Assembly (NCBI GenBank): GCA_037178855.1
Contig: JASJZC010000001.1
Location: 4,092,001 to 4,156,000, forward strand
DNA length: 64,000 bases
From: Oscheius sp. JU75
Lineage: Eukaryota > Nematoda > Chromadorea > Rhabditida > Rhabditidae
Direction: 5' to 3'
In this document: piece after piece, positions 1 through 11,800 of the stretch
Layout: the number at the start of each line of letters is the position of its first letter
Numbering within the stretch: position 1 is the first letter of the stretch
Program-made: the position numbers and the translations under genes
The notes under the pieces: model-generated
The model's input: the letters and a program-made list of their open reading frames with translations, nothing else
The model's database searches: none
What the model was told of the DNA's origin: nothing

Positions 1-554
1 AATAAAGAGGAACTGCTTGAAACTGTGAAGGATGGAAGGTAGCTGACGCATGTAGATAGAAAAAACTGTACTGCCTCCTAACAAACCAATATGCTACCCC
101 AAATGAAAGAGAACTGTTCATTTCAAGACGCATACTTTCATCATCTTATGCTGTGTAAGATATTCCGGCCATGTAGAGGTTGAGTTTTCTCGAGTGTGTC
201 ACCGACGAGATTGAGTCGGCCGTTGGTTCCAGGGGCATCCGTGTGCTGATAAAAGCTATGAGCTAGCTGCGAGCGATCGGCATGTCCGTCCTTCTGTGGT
301 AGATCATCGTGCGGACGGAAATCTTTGGCATCGAGTCTCCCAAAGGTTTCAGAGTAGCGGTCGACAGCTTCTGACTCGTCTCCATTCCGTCGACTTTCTG
401 CTGAGTGGATTAGAGACGTTGTGGAGCTGCTTCTCGCACGGAACTTGTCCTGCTCCCGTCACGTCTTCTGACTCTTATATTTCGCCACCATGGTGCGTAC
501 TTCACGAGCGGGACGTAGGGAACGGCATAGACCATTGCAGCTATCGAGAACCTC

Positions 555-834
555 CTAGGATGGCTTAGTGCGAAGAAGAGAAGTGTCAACGAGCTTCGGT
601 AGCTTCTTCTCGTCCCAGACCAGCTGCAAAGTGTAATTAACATTGCCGTTGGAAGAGTGCTTCTGGGCCAGAACCTTCGCGTCCACGGAGAATTTTCGAT
701 TTCAGAGCCGGGGGAATCAACTCCTTCAAGTTAGACGGCGCTTTGAGCACGACCTTCGTGAAACGCGAGTCGACCTTTGAATATTCCCTTCCGAGTTCCA
801 ACTCTCTAATTATAGCTGTTTTTTTCTTCTCCAA
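555..834 (-). pseudogene. Possible broken minus-strand coding fragment
   Basis: Two overlapping minus-strand reading frames look protein-like. The first runs from about 834 to 690 and includes KVVLKAPSNLKELIPPALKS. The second runs from about 690 to a TAG at 555-557 and includes VNYTLQLVWDEKKLPKLVD. They would form one continuous protein only with a one-base shift near 690-700, and I see no intron there. No ATG opens the first frame; a weak acceptor (ctttaag) lies just upstream near 836. This could be a decayed gene, a sequence error or chance. I do not recognise the family. Confidence 0.2.
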
Positions 835-912
835 AACTTAAAGTTCGAAACAATAACAATAAAGCGAGTCCAATTGTCTCGTGTGACCTTGCCCAAGGAG
901 GTCTACTCACCG

Positions 913-2271
913 ATGTCCTCTTCTCGCAGCCGCAGTAGCCGTGGTAACCGTACCTCCTCGTCGACTGGAAGAAGAAGACGTGCCAGTAGCGGTGGACTGA
1001 GGAAGCATGTGCTGAAGAAAAACTGCTTGCTCTCGGAGAAGCTGACTCCTCGTCGTCCGTCCGTCTTCGACCTAACCGGCGAGCAGATAATCCGAATGAA
1101 GAGGACTGTCTCCGTCGGGGACGATGCAATCGCCATCTTCACGACGGTCTTCGTCTATGACAGCCAGCTGACTACGGACCAGTTCGACGAGACAAGAGGC
1201 AAACTGAAGGATGTCGATCTGGACAAGTACTATTGTCTGGAGCAGAACAGGACGCCGATGGAGACGATCAGTCAGACAATCTCCTACACGGACAAGATGA
1301 TCAAACTGATGAGAACGACTAAACTCGACAAGAAGTACCTGGATCAGGAATGGAAGACGGAAGAGACTCGTGGAATCAAGAAGGGGTTCCTCTCGCGACT
1401 GACTCTGGACAAGAAGGCGCCCACCACGATCGTGACGAGTAATGAAAGTTCATGTACGGAAGCTGACGGCTACAAAAACAGGACGTGTCTGCACTTTTTC
1501 TTTGATCACGATGACCGCAAATTTCCGGAAACTGGTCTCAAGGAAGGATACAAGAAGCGCGTTGATCGTCCGAACATGGAAGACTACATCCGTCTGCTTC
1601 CTACCGTCGTGGGAGGCACGGACACTCTCCTAATATATCTGTATGACATGCTAGAGCGGGAATCGTGCCAACTGGAGAAGGGATCCTATGTGGAGGAGAT
1701 TCGCACGTACAAGTTCAATCCGTCGAAGAGTCAGCTGATTGAACTCGACGCCACGTGCAAATCTACTCCCGGAATCAAGTACGCTTCGGATGACAAGGCA
1801 GTCAACTGGAGTACTCCGTCGACCAAGGAGAGCCACTACATGTTTCCGGATCTCAACGACTCTACCTTCATTCCTCCTTCCGTTCATCCGATCGCCATTC
1901 CCGACCTTCGGAGCGACAGGAAGGTGCCCGACACTCCCGAGACGGATGTCGAAACGGCTGTTCTCCTCCCCTCTCCGCTCAAGAAGTTCGAGGCCAATGT
2001 GACGCTGTCGGTCGAGGATCTCACGATGATGGTGGAAGGAGACAAAGTCGGAGACAAGACTCGCGAACACACTCTGATTCTCTCTGCGGAGATTGGCGGA
2101 AAGCTATACGAGTTTACTGCAAACATTCAGTGGAGTCGGGGGCCCAAAGACTTCATCCCTAAACGTGTTCTCATCGACGGCAATAACATCTGGCAGCAGA
2201 GCAACGACTGGAACCCTTCCGGCTCCGTCACCAGGAGCCAGATCAACATGTGCGCCAGTGACGCAAAGTGA
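913..2271 (+). CDS. Orphan single-exon protein, about 450 residues
   Basis: This is an uninterrupted frame of about 1.36 kb, far longer than any other single exon in the window, with GC-rich codons that look coding. The first in-frame ATG is at 913. A few codons remain open upstream but contain no ATG. The N-terminus is Ser/Arg-rich (SSSRSRSSRGNRTSSSTGRRRR), so it is basic and probably disordered. The rest is a mixed charged globular sequence with scattered cysteines. I see no clear signal peptide or membrane segment. The C-terminal part alternates hydrophobic and polar residues (EHTLILSAEIGGKLYEFTAN), which suggests a beta-rich fold. I do not recognise a family. The lack of introns is unusual here, where almost every other gene is split; retrocopy or lineage-specific origin are possible. 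Confidence 0.6.
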   Translation: MSSSRSRSSRGNRTSSSTGRRRRASSGGLRKHVLKKNCLLSEKLTPRRPSVFDLTGEQIIRMKRTVSVGDDAIAIFTTVFVYDSQLTTDQFDETRGKLKDVDLDKYYCLEQNRTPMETISQTISYTDKMIKLMRTTKLDKKYLDQEWKTEETRGIKKGFLSRLTLDKKAPTTIVTSNESSCTEADGYKNRTCLHFFFDHDDRKFPETGLKEGYKKRVDRPNMEDYIRLLPTVVGGTDTLLIYLYDMLERESCQLEKGSYVEEIRTYKFNPSKSQLIELDATCKSTPGIKYASDDKAVNWSTPSTKESHYMFPDLNDSTFIPPSVHPIAIPDLRSDRKVPDTPETDVETAVLLPSPLKKFEANVTLSVEDLTMMVEGDKVGDKTREHTLILSAEIGGKLYEFTANIQWSRGPKDFIPKRVLIDGNNIWQQSNDWNPSGSVTRSQINMCASDAK

Positions 2272-5200
2272 AACCACAATGAAACTAACGCTCGCTTGTG
2301 TTCTTTTTTCCTCTTATATTATCCAAATGTACTGTTTAAGACACACCTTGTTCTCACTACTATTCTGTTCAGTAATCTCGTAAAGTTCAGAAAGGTGTCC
2401 AGCCAACTGTCCAACGGTCTTTTGGCCACTTCTTCTGATGCAAGGCATTACGCCTTAGGTAGTAGAGACAAGTACGATTACTTGAGAGTGGAAGCAGAAA
2501 TGGGATGCTGACGGATACATATGTCAATGTCAACCGCGAGATGGTACGGATGAGGGTTGAAGACACTAGAAACCCAGAGAACTACTCCAATGGGTCATGA
2601 AGTGTTGAGCCATCTTGTCCGATGTGCGTGTACCTGAACATCCTTCTTGGACGAAAAAGAATCACCGCTTCCCGTGAAGATACTAATGCAATGCATGAGA
2701 CGAACAATCTGTACACAACGAGATAACCGGATTGGGGTCTCATTAACCCTCCTCCTTCCCTCTTCGAGCCCTACCAAATAATTCAGTCTCCAAATGCCAC
2801 CACACTCGGGCAACCCAATCCGGACCCTCCTCCTTCTTCCATATTCCCTTCACATTTGAGCATAACAACAAACAGAGAGACCCATCCCGCTACTAATATA
2901 GGCGTTTAGAGACTCATTTGATGTCATCCAAAACATTATATATCTGCGTTTTCGAACATTTCAGTGTCCGTGCAGAGATCTCTTTCTTGGAGACTCTTAG
3001 GAAGTATCCCAAATTGAGAACCGCACCTCTCTCTCAGTTTGGACTCAATTTCGCTTGACGTGAGTCTCCCCCGCCGTCTCCATGTCTTCCGGCACAAACA
3101 GCCCCCTAATCTGACCTATACTTTTTCTTTTCGACTACAATGTCAGTTGCCTAGTGATACTGATTCTCTTTCGACCTGCTCTTGGTTTTTTTTTCCATAG
3201 TTCCGCTGTGGAACTGAAACAATAACACTGATCACACAACTTTTGATCCGGAAATACGACGAACTTCATGACAACAGCGTCGACTCATTTACACCTTTAC
3301 CATCCCGCGGTGGTCTTTTTTGAACCGACGAGGCCGTGCGGGTGAGTCGTCGCCAACGTATAGCGTAGTTTTTGGCTCATAAGATTATTTTTCTACAAAA
3401 TTATAGTTATTTTCCAGATCTACAACTTTGCAGAGCATTATTTGGCTAGAAAAGCATGTTTTGATGCTGAAATCTGGCTGTGAGTTTAAAGGGACATTGA
3501 CATTGCGGGTGCATGGGTGCACAGCGGAACGCGTTTTCAAATCGAGTCCCGCGACGAACTTCGCGAGCTGAGTCGATTAAACACGCTTAGAAGTCATGAA
3601 AATGTGTGTAAGCACCGAAAAAAAAGCGGAAGATTGGTTTTCAAGGAAGTTCGTCGCGGGACCCGATTTGAAAACGCGTTCCGCCGCGCACCCATGCATC
3701 CGCAATGCCCCGTCCCTTTAAAGGTAGTCCGGACTGGATAAAGAAATTCTTTCCCTTGTCCAACTATTCCTGATTGAAGTCAGTTAAAAGATGCCATCTT
3801 CTGCCTCGTTTTTTGTCTCCCCAGTGGCTAAACCTTGGGCCAATCTTATTAGAAGTCTCTCTTATCTTTGGACACTGGTTCTTCGGTCGATGCCCCCCCT
3901 TAATTACCTCAGTCAGAGTGTGTCCGAGTGGGTGTCAGTCATTTCTTCGAGATCACTTTGTGTCTACCTTTGGCCTGAAAGCAGGCTTCGAATTTGATCT
4001 CTAATAGGAAATGGCGATTAATGCATTCGGCGCGCACTTTATGCCAATTCCAACAATCGGGGGAGGCTCATTTCATGTTCTCATTCTCTCTCTTCTGCTC
4101 GATTACATTGAAAAATCCTGTTTCTGTTACTAAGTTTGTGATGCTCTTGTGTTTTGGTGCTATATCGTGGGAATGGGAGAGAAGAAAATGAAAAATCCCA
4201 TGTCATTTTCTCTCTCCATGACATACAAACAAGCTCTCTTCCCATTATTCTGACAAAAAACTGGGACAATGGGAAAGCAGGAGATAGTTCGTTCGGTTAG
4301 TCAGCAAGTCAATACTTTACGAACAAACCAGACCTCTTACCTCATTTTTTCGCCACTTTACTAATTTGTGATGGAGCTCTTTCCGCCTTTACCGATCGAA
4401 GAGAATTCAAATTTTTTGTCCACTTATAAAATTCGTCCCCCTTTCTACCAAAAACTTCCACAATAGTTTTTAAAGCGAGTGTTTGGATCTTTTTGTAGCT
4501 CACCAAAATTAGAGTTCGGTTCTACATGTCATGGCAAGTTCAGATAGCTTTATCTTTCAATCTTTGCTGTTTACTTATGCTGGGAGGTTGTGTTTTCTTT
4601 TTTGCCATAAGGCAGTTTTTGGATAATATATCACTGTCGAGAGCAAAACCATGTCGTAAAAGGGCATTTTTGGACATACAAGTTCCTAGAAACACACGTT
4701 AGGGTTATAGAACACTGTGAAGCTATATGGGTTCGATTCCTAGACTGTTCAATTTTATCTCATTCCTATTCCGAGCAGTTGTAGAGAGCTCGAGGGCAAC
4801 ACTCTCGCAGTGTTTTGAAGCAGCAACTAAATTCAGTAGTCGAAAGCTAGCAACTAATTACTGTCATAGTTGTTATATTTTTTAACAAGTTAGAGTTTAT
4901 TGCTGACGGGGGCTGCCCTCGTCAAGTGATAGATTTTGTTCTGGGAGAGCAACTTTTACGGCCTTATTTCTCTGTGATAATCGCAGATAAAACACATTGT
5001 AAATACACCACTGTGATCAGCAAGTTTTTCTCTACAAAACTCATGTCAGAACTCATACTCGAAAAAAGGTCCGGACACTCGCTTTAACTCTTTCAAAGAC
5101 CCCAGTATCTTTGCAGTGGTGAGGCCATCCTATAACGAGGACCCTTGGCGTCCAGCCAAAGCAAGAGTCGTTACTCCTATGTAACATTTCATGGTACAAT

Positions 5201-5824
5201 TTCTGGGATGGTTAATGTAAGAAAGAGCTACCGATGAAATCCTGAAAGGTTGATGTTTGAGTATCTACCCTCCAATCTTCCTTCTTTTTGAAAGTGTTGG
5301 TGATCAGTGAATCCAGAAAGCATTACGGTACACTGACAAGACCAAAAACTTTTCTTATTCGAATCAGATCGAGAGAATCAAGAATTTGCTCCTAGTTGTC
5401 AGTCGAGAAACTTTTGAACATAAACGCGTTTGAATCTGAATATGGTAGCCATTGTACCGTTTTTCGTAGTAGTTCCGTGGAAAATGCCCTCATTTTTCTT
5501 CGAAAACTCTCAATGTCCGCCTCGGAAGTCGCCAAAAATAGGACCGATTTTCCGTGCAATTGAGCCCATGAACACACGTGTAAAAGTTGGCTCTTTCTGT
5601 GGGGCATCGAACTTCAGTAAATAATTAACGCTCGCTACCCAGCTGCTTTATAATTGGCGTCAAGAGACGCGACTCCGCCCACCCTCCTGCCTGCCTCCCC
5701 CCTCTGGTTCGAAACTGGACCGTCCCATCATGTCCTCCCTGGTCAGACCATTCAATCAGCTACAGCGCTCACTCTCACCCGTACCGTCTCAGTCAAAGGT
5801 TCGTTTTCAGATAGAGAGAGAGAC
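2272..5824. other. Non-coding stretch between orphan gene and SCYL2
   Basis: I see no convincing gene here. It holds AT-rich sequence, a dispersed ACAACTTTGCAGA-type repeat at 3418-3478 and a large foldback element at 3485-3723. A short inverted repeat (GGGAGAGAAGAAAATG against CATTTTCTCTCTCC) lies near 4172-4216. The open frames are short and lack splice or start context. Confidence 0.5.
3485..3723. repeat. Foldback (long inverted repeat) element
   Basis: The left arm at 3485-3562 and the right arm at 3645-3723 are near-perfect reverse complements of about 78 bases. Both ends carry TTTAAAGGGAC or its complement, and the arms share GCGGAACGCGTTTTCAAATC and TCCCGCGACGAACTTC. An AT-rich spacer of about 80 bases separates them. 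The structure fits a non-autonomous foldback or MITE-like element. No target-site duplication is obvious. Confidence 0.75.
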
Positions 5825-8800
5825 ATGTTCGAGGCAATTAGACGCTATTCGCAGGTAAGTGGCAGATCAATTTCGAGTGTAGTAGTGGAGAAGCCTTTTT
5901 CGAGGGGAGGGAAACAGCTGCTAGAAATGACGAAACATTCAGAGAGTCGAGAGAGGTCTAATTATCCCATTCTCAGTTCCTTCTGCTCCTTTTCCCTTCC
6001 CTCGAGGGGCCTATTCACACGCTGCTCATACCTTTTTAAACTGCTGGCTCCCTGATTAAGAGTGAATTCGGCGGCCTTTTACGTAGAAAAATTTACAAAA
6101 CTAATGACAAAATAAGTGTACAATAAAAAATACCAAGCTTTGTTGTGTACGGATTCAAACACGATTCTTACAGGCTACAGTTTGAGCTCTTACCGACTGA
6201 GCTATGAGAAAAAACGTCGCGCGTATTCGGCCATGTACTAGAACACGATATTTTCATCCAAATACAATTCTTTCATTAGAACAAAAAGATTTGAGTGTTT
6301 TGAGCCAATTGCCCTCATCCCCTACTACTCAATTGGCGCCCGGTTTGCAGCTCCCTCTCCCCGACAATAAATAGGCGTTTATTTCATTACTCTCACAAGC
6401 CCTCTGGCCGCTCCCGGTCTCCAGAAGGAGAGAATGGAATGATTCCCCCACACATACATTAGATCAGATTTCTTCAACAGGATGTCAGCTTCCATTTCAA
6501 AGATGGCCCTTCCATTCTGTGGTCCCTCGAATTACTACTTCGGAGGCATGAGTAGAAGGATGGGACAGAGATAACAGTCTCCAGGTTTCTAGAAGCTGTT
6601 ATAAGTTTTTTTTCGGGCAGGAAAATGGAAACAATCTACAGTATGCCCAGAGTCATTACAGTACAGTACTCTCGTTGCATGTTTTTTGAGAGCAAGACTT
6701 GACGCGCACGACTATATTTAGAGTTAGAGCTCAATTGAGAGCGAACCCCCGGTCGTTCGCGTACTGTAATCCATATCCCAAAGAAGACGGTATCCTATTT
6801 TAAGCTGGTGCGCAGTAGGAACGATCTCTCCCCCATGAAGACGAGGAAGGACATGTAATTATGGCTCGCGTGACAGGGAGATCGTGACGTGGGACGACAG
6901 CGTGGGTCAACCCCAGAAATTATCACTTTTCACTTTACCTAGTAGGATTTTCCTGTTTATCCCTTTGGAAGCAGTGTGTCGTAATAGCTGGAATTCGCTC
7001 CTAAATGTTAGGATAATCTGCCCGGCAGAGAGATTCATTGTGATGAACTCGCCCATACTGCGGTCGCGCTCAGCTCCCAACTCACCGAGAGTGATGCAAG
7101 TCATTCCGGAACTCGTTCTGCCCGATTTTGCCAAGGGTTTTCTACCAGTAAGCGACTCTTTTTGATTCCTAACATATCTAGAGAGTCATACACCTGAGTT
7201 ACGGTATCATTTCGGTTTCAAAATATAATCTAGGATTTAGCAGTGTTCTACAGAATTGTAGAGCTGCTCAAGAGCTACAGCTTTGAAGAACATCAAAAGT
7301 TCGAGAAGGAAGCCTTCTATCCGGAAAAACCAGTTTTGTGACGTCGAGTCGGCGCTTCCTCGCCAGTACTGTTTTGGCATTTGGTATTGCACGTCGGTGA
7401 GATAGTACGGGTGAGGAGCGCCGAATATTGAAACTGTTCACAGTAGTTTTGGATTCAAAGTATGATGTTTCAGTCGAGCAATGCTCTGTAAAGTTGTTGA
7501 GCTGATCAAGGGCTACAACATGAGTTGACCAAAAAATGGCTTATTGGGTGAAACATTATATAACTTCAGTGATTGAGATGAAATCGCTCAGTTTCCCGTC
7601 AGTAAATGACCAATTTCCCTTCACTGATAACAACCGAGAGTCTTTGTCCAAATCTGTTTATCGCCTACCTCACCCTCCAAAACCCCCGTGGGAACACCAC
7701 GCACTCTCTCTCAATAAGCTTAGTTTGTGAGAGTGAGAGGACAGAGAGAGTAAGGTGTCGAGTCGCATCAGAAGCGTCGTCGCATCTTAATAAACGGAGC
7801 GTATCCTGCTGCTCCCTCTCTCTCTCTCTCTCCCTCTGTCTGTCCATCCATCCATGGGCCCCCCGCTCTCCAAAAGAATACGCAATTGCCCTCCTCCCTG
7901 CCCTGCCGCCACATGTTCCGTAGACGGACAAAAGTAAGAGTCTCTTTCTCTTTCTTCTGCCCTGTCAGGTCAGATGACTCGGCTTAAACAGAGCCAAATC
8001 TGCTATAATGGGTAGTAGGTATGTTTACAAACAAGTCCCCTATGAGAGTAGTGTTGAGCTGACAACTGAAATGCCAAGTCTGAGTCGTGCAGCTACCTGA
8101 CCATGAAAATCGGACCCAGAATAATTTTGAGAGGGAAGCGAATAGAAGCCCTTCAACTCAATTACAATTGCATCCATGTTTGTCTAACAAGACAACTTTC
8201 AGGAGCTCTCAATGGTCCCGAGCCGGCCGGCGGTTCAGTCTCCACCGCCGGCTCCAAGTGGCTCACAGCCTTTGGAGAAAAGCTTCCACGATGTGGTACC
8301 CAAGACCCAATGTGGCTACTGGAAGATCTACTCGGCTCGCAGCAACTTCGGAGACAAGGTTCGCTTCTTTCGAAATTGGCAGCCTCTTCCCCCAGCCATG
8401 TGACTAATGAGTCGGTCTCACGTTAAAGCCCATCATTACCAGAAGAGTTCAATTGTCACGTGGATGGACAAGAGTCCGTTCTTTTGAACGCAATGACATT
8501 TATGGTTTGTCAACTGTAACTCAAACAGTACGGGCGAGAAACTGACTGTTACAGCAGACTCGAAAAGTTCCAGGAAGCATCAGTGTTCGTCTTCGAGAAG
8601 AAGCTAAACGTGAAGGCTCCTCCTCGGATAGGTCGCATGAACAAGTTTTCTCTACAGGATCTAATCAAGTAACATTTTGTCTCGTCCTTTCTCCAGTTGT
8701 TTTAGATACGAGGTCACCCAGCTCACTTCCCTCGTTCATCCCAAAATACTACAGACCGTCCATCCTATTGAGGAATTGAAGTGAGTCGAAACTTTTGTAT

Positions 8801-11800
8801 TGTTTAAAATGAGAGTGACAGGAACCATGGACCTATTGACATGAACTGACAGACAGAAAGAATTCACTTTCAGAGACTTGATATCTTTCGCGACAGAGTC
8901 CGTGCACAGTTCTCTGGACACCCTGGTGGTGGAACATGGTGTTGAGACTCTGGAGATGAAGCTCGGGGTCTTGCAGGTTCGATTCTCTTTTCGCCTTGTC
9001 AAAAAGTGTCTAAGATAATAGATGGCCTGTCCTACTTGCACAATTCGGCCAAAATCCTGCATGGAAACCTGACACCATCTTCAATCTACGTGACAGCGGG
9101 AAGACAGTGGAAACTTGCCGGATTCACCTTTTCTGTCACTTCTAAAGAGCCGGTATAATTCAAATTTCATTTTTATTTGTAAAGCTTAGAATCTTTTTCC
9201 ATGTTTTCCGTGGACAAAAAAGTTGCCGCCTTCCCTCCAACCGGATCTCGATTTTCTGGCTCCCGAATACCTTCATCCCAATCAGACCCATGTAACAAGT
9301 GCTGCCGATGTCTTCTCTTTAGGGCTGCTGATCTGCTGGATCTATGCAGGTACTTTTTCGATACGAGAGTATCCCGTTCTCATTGTCTTCCTTTTTTCGG
9401 GCACAGGAAGTCGTTTTCCAACTTATAATTTTCTGTAAAGATGTAGAGCAGGTCGAACTCTACAACTTTGCAGAAAATTTCTAAACCTAGAAGTTGTGTC
9501 TTGCAGCTAAAAATGCAGGAAAATGTTTCCGTTCGACGTTTTTTGGTGAGAGCTTCAAAAAGAGACCACATATGATGGGAGAAACGTCCAGGAAAAAAAA
9601 CAAATTTCAGGCGGGAAGCGACTGATAGATGCTAAAAACAACCTAGAAACACATGCCATCATCATCGATCAGGTACCATCTTCCCACTGTCCTCGACTCT
9701 TCTTTTCAGCTAACAGATGCCTTAAATTGTATAGCGGAGGAGCTCGGCTCGAATCTCCGAGAATGTCTCGGCAAGGTTCTGAGTCTCGAGGTTCAGGTTC
9801 GACCCACTGTCGGGCTCCTAGCCATGGTATTTTTCTTCTCCGTTTTTCTGGCTATATAGCACACTCAGATAAAACACTTTGACGATCCGGCTCTCTCGGC
9901 AATGAGGCAATTAGACGACATTGGCCAGGTGAGACCCCGCTGACGTCAATCAAGCCTCTTTTAGGTCTTTGACCCATCACAAAAGGCTCATTTTCTCGCC
10001 CATACTCTCTATCAGGCTCTTCCGAACATTCCGGAGGTGAGATTTCTTGGGTTGCGCAATAGTTTGGGGATCTTTTCACAGGACGCAAAACAACGTCGCT
10101 TTGACGTCGCGATTCGACCAGCTGTCTATAATCGGAAAAACACTGCCTTTTTCTCATGTGTGCATGAGAAGGGCAATGACGTGTATTTGCCACAAAACAA
10201 TGACGGGGGACTCACTCCACTAATTTTCTTTGCTCCCCAGACCCACGACATTTACACTCATTGCCTTTCCTGAGACGAAATTTACTAGTTGCGGCAAGTC
10301 CATATTTAATTAGAAAGGTCATTTAATGTTTTTACTTCGCCCGCTCTGTATAGTTGTCAGTTTATCCTTGAAAATGGCATGGTATCATGTTTGGGTGTCC
10401 GACACAAATTTCTCCTAAACTTTGTTATGCAAATTTAACACGGAACAAACTGTATCTAACCCCCCAGGGATGAAATCAGTTTGTAGCGTGACACAAAGGC
10501 CTTGACATCAGAGAAATGTATCGATATCAGTTTATAGCCTCACATCATTTCACATATTGACAGATTCTTGACATCAGTTTATAGTCCTAAAGAAATGAGT
10601 TGACATCATTCGATAGCAGAACAGTCTTGGCATCGTCATTTACGTCAGTTTCTGGACCCAATCTCTTACTTTTCAGACCCTCTGGCATTCTCGAATTCTT
10701 CCGCGCTTTAACGAGCAGCTCTGGGATTCGCAGGAGTTGTTTCACGCTGTGGCTAAGCCGCTCTTCTATCTACTTGAGCACTGCGAGAGTCACAACATTC
10801 ACAAACTACGCTCATGGATGCGTAGAATCGTCGAGACGTCAAGTACAAAAGCGGTGAGTTATTGAAGACTGGCCGACGTCAGAGGCTTTCCCACGTGGGC
10901 AGATTGAGCCAATCTTCAAAACATTCCTCCCTCGTTTTCAGCTACGTTCTCTCATTTTGGAAAACATGAGTGTTTTGTTTCGAAGACTCTCGGACGACCG
11001 TGTCGAGGACAAATGTCTGGATCTGATCATTCACTCTGTCAAATCAGAGGACACTAGCATGCAGGTGAGTGGAGTAACGAATCCAAAATAACAATAAAAG
11101 TTCAGTCTCAAGCGATACGAAGTCTGATCCAGGTGGCAGATATGATTCCATTGCCCTTCATTTCGAAACGACTCCTGCCAGCAATTCAGAATCTACCTCC
11201 GTTTCTTCACGACAACGTTCCGGTGAGTACTCTCGGTTAGCTAACCCACTCTTTATAAACGTAAAGTAAAGGCGAATTGAGGTCATTCCTAGCAAAGGTG
11301 GTAGTTTCACGATTTTTTGAAACACTTTTTTCAAAACGAAAAGTCTAAAAAGCGAGCAAATTTTTTCTTTACCAGAAATTATTGCCAACATTTGATAGCA
11401 GGTTAACTCTCGACGCGCTACTCTAGAGCTTTGGTTTTGTCGCAGTGATAGCTTTGTTTCTGTGCAGCGGCGAAGCCATCAATTCTAACTGGAGCTCATA
11501 GAATGACTGGAAAAAGACTGAACACTCCAAGTTTCAGAGACAATTGGACCTTCTCGTTGCTCTCACAGCCCTCTCTGACCGCTGTGACCACTCGACCTTG
11601 TCAGTTCTGATCCAGACCTCGTCCCTCTGTTCCTCTCATCACCACGCTGTCGTTCATGCCAAATCAAGTGAGCCCGATCATCTTCCTCTGAATGAAAACG
11701 TTTCAGGGCTTGTACAACGGATAGTTACCCGAGATCCTGTCCGACTTCGGGACCCCGCTCAACTCTGTATCCATTTGCTCAATCCGCTCTGTGTCGGACT

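Noticed and set aside
903-1142. Minus-strand open frame opposite the orphan gene
   Set aside because: It is antisense to the long plus-strand frame, has no start or splice context and low-complexity content.
4681-4760. GGGTTCGATTCC resembling a tRNA T arm
   Set aside because: No A box or cloverleaf lies upstream, so it is probably chance or a minor relic.
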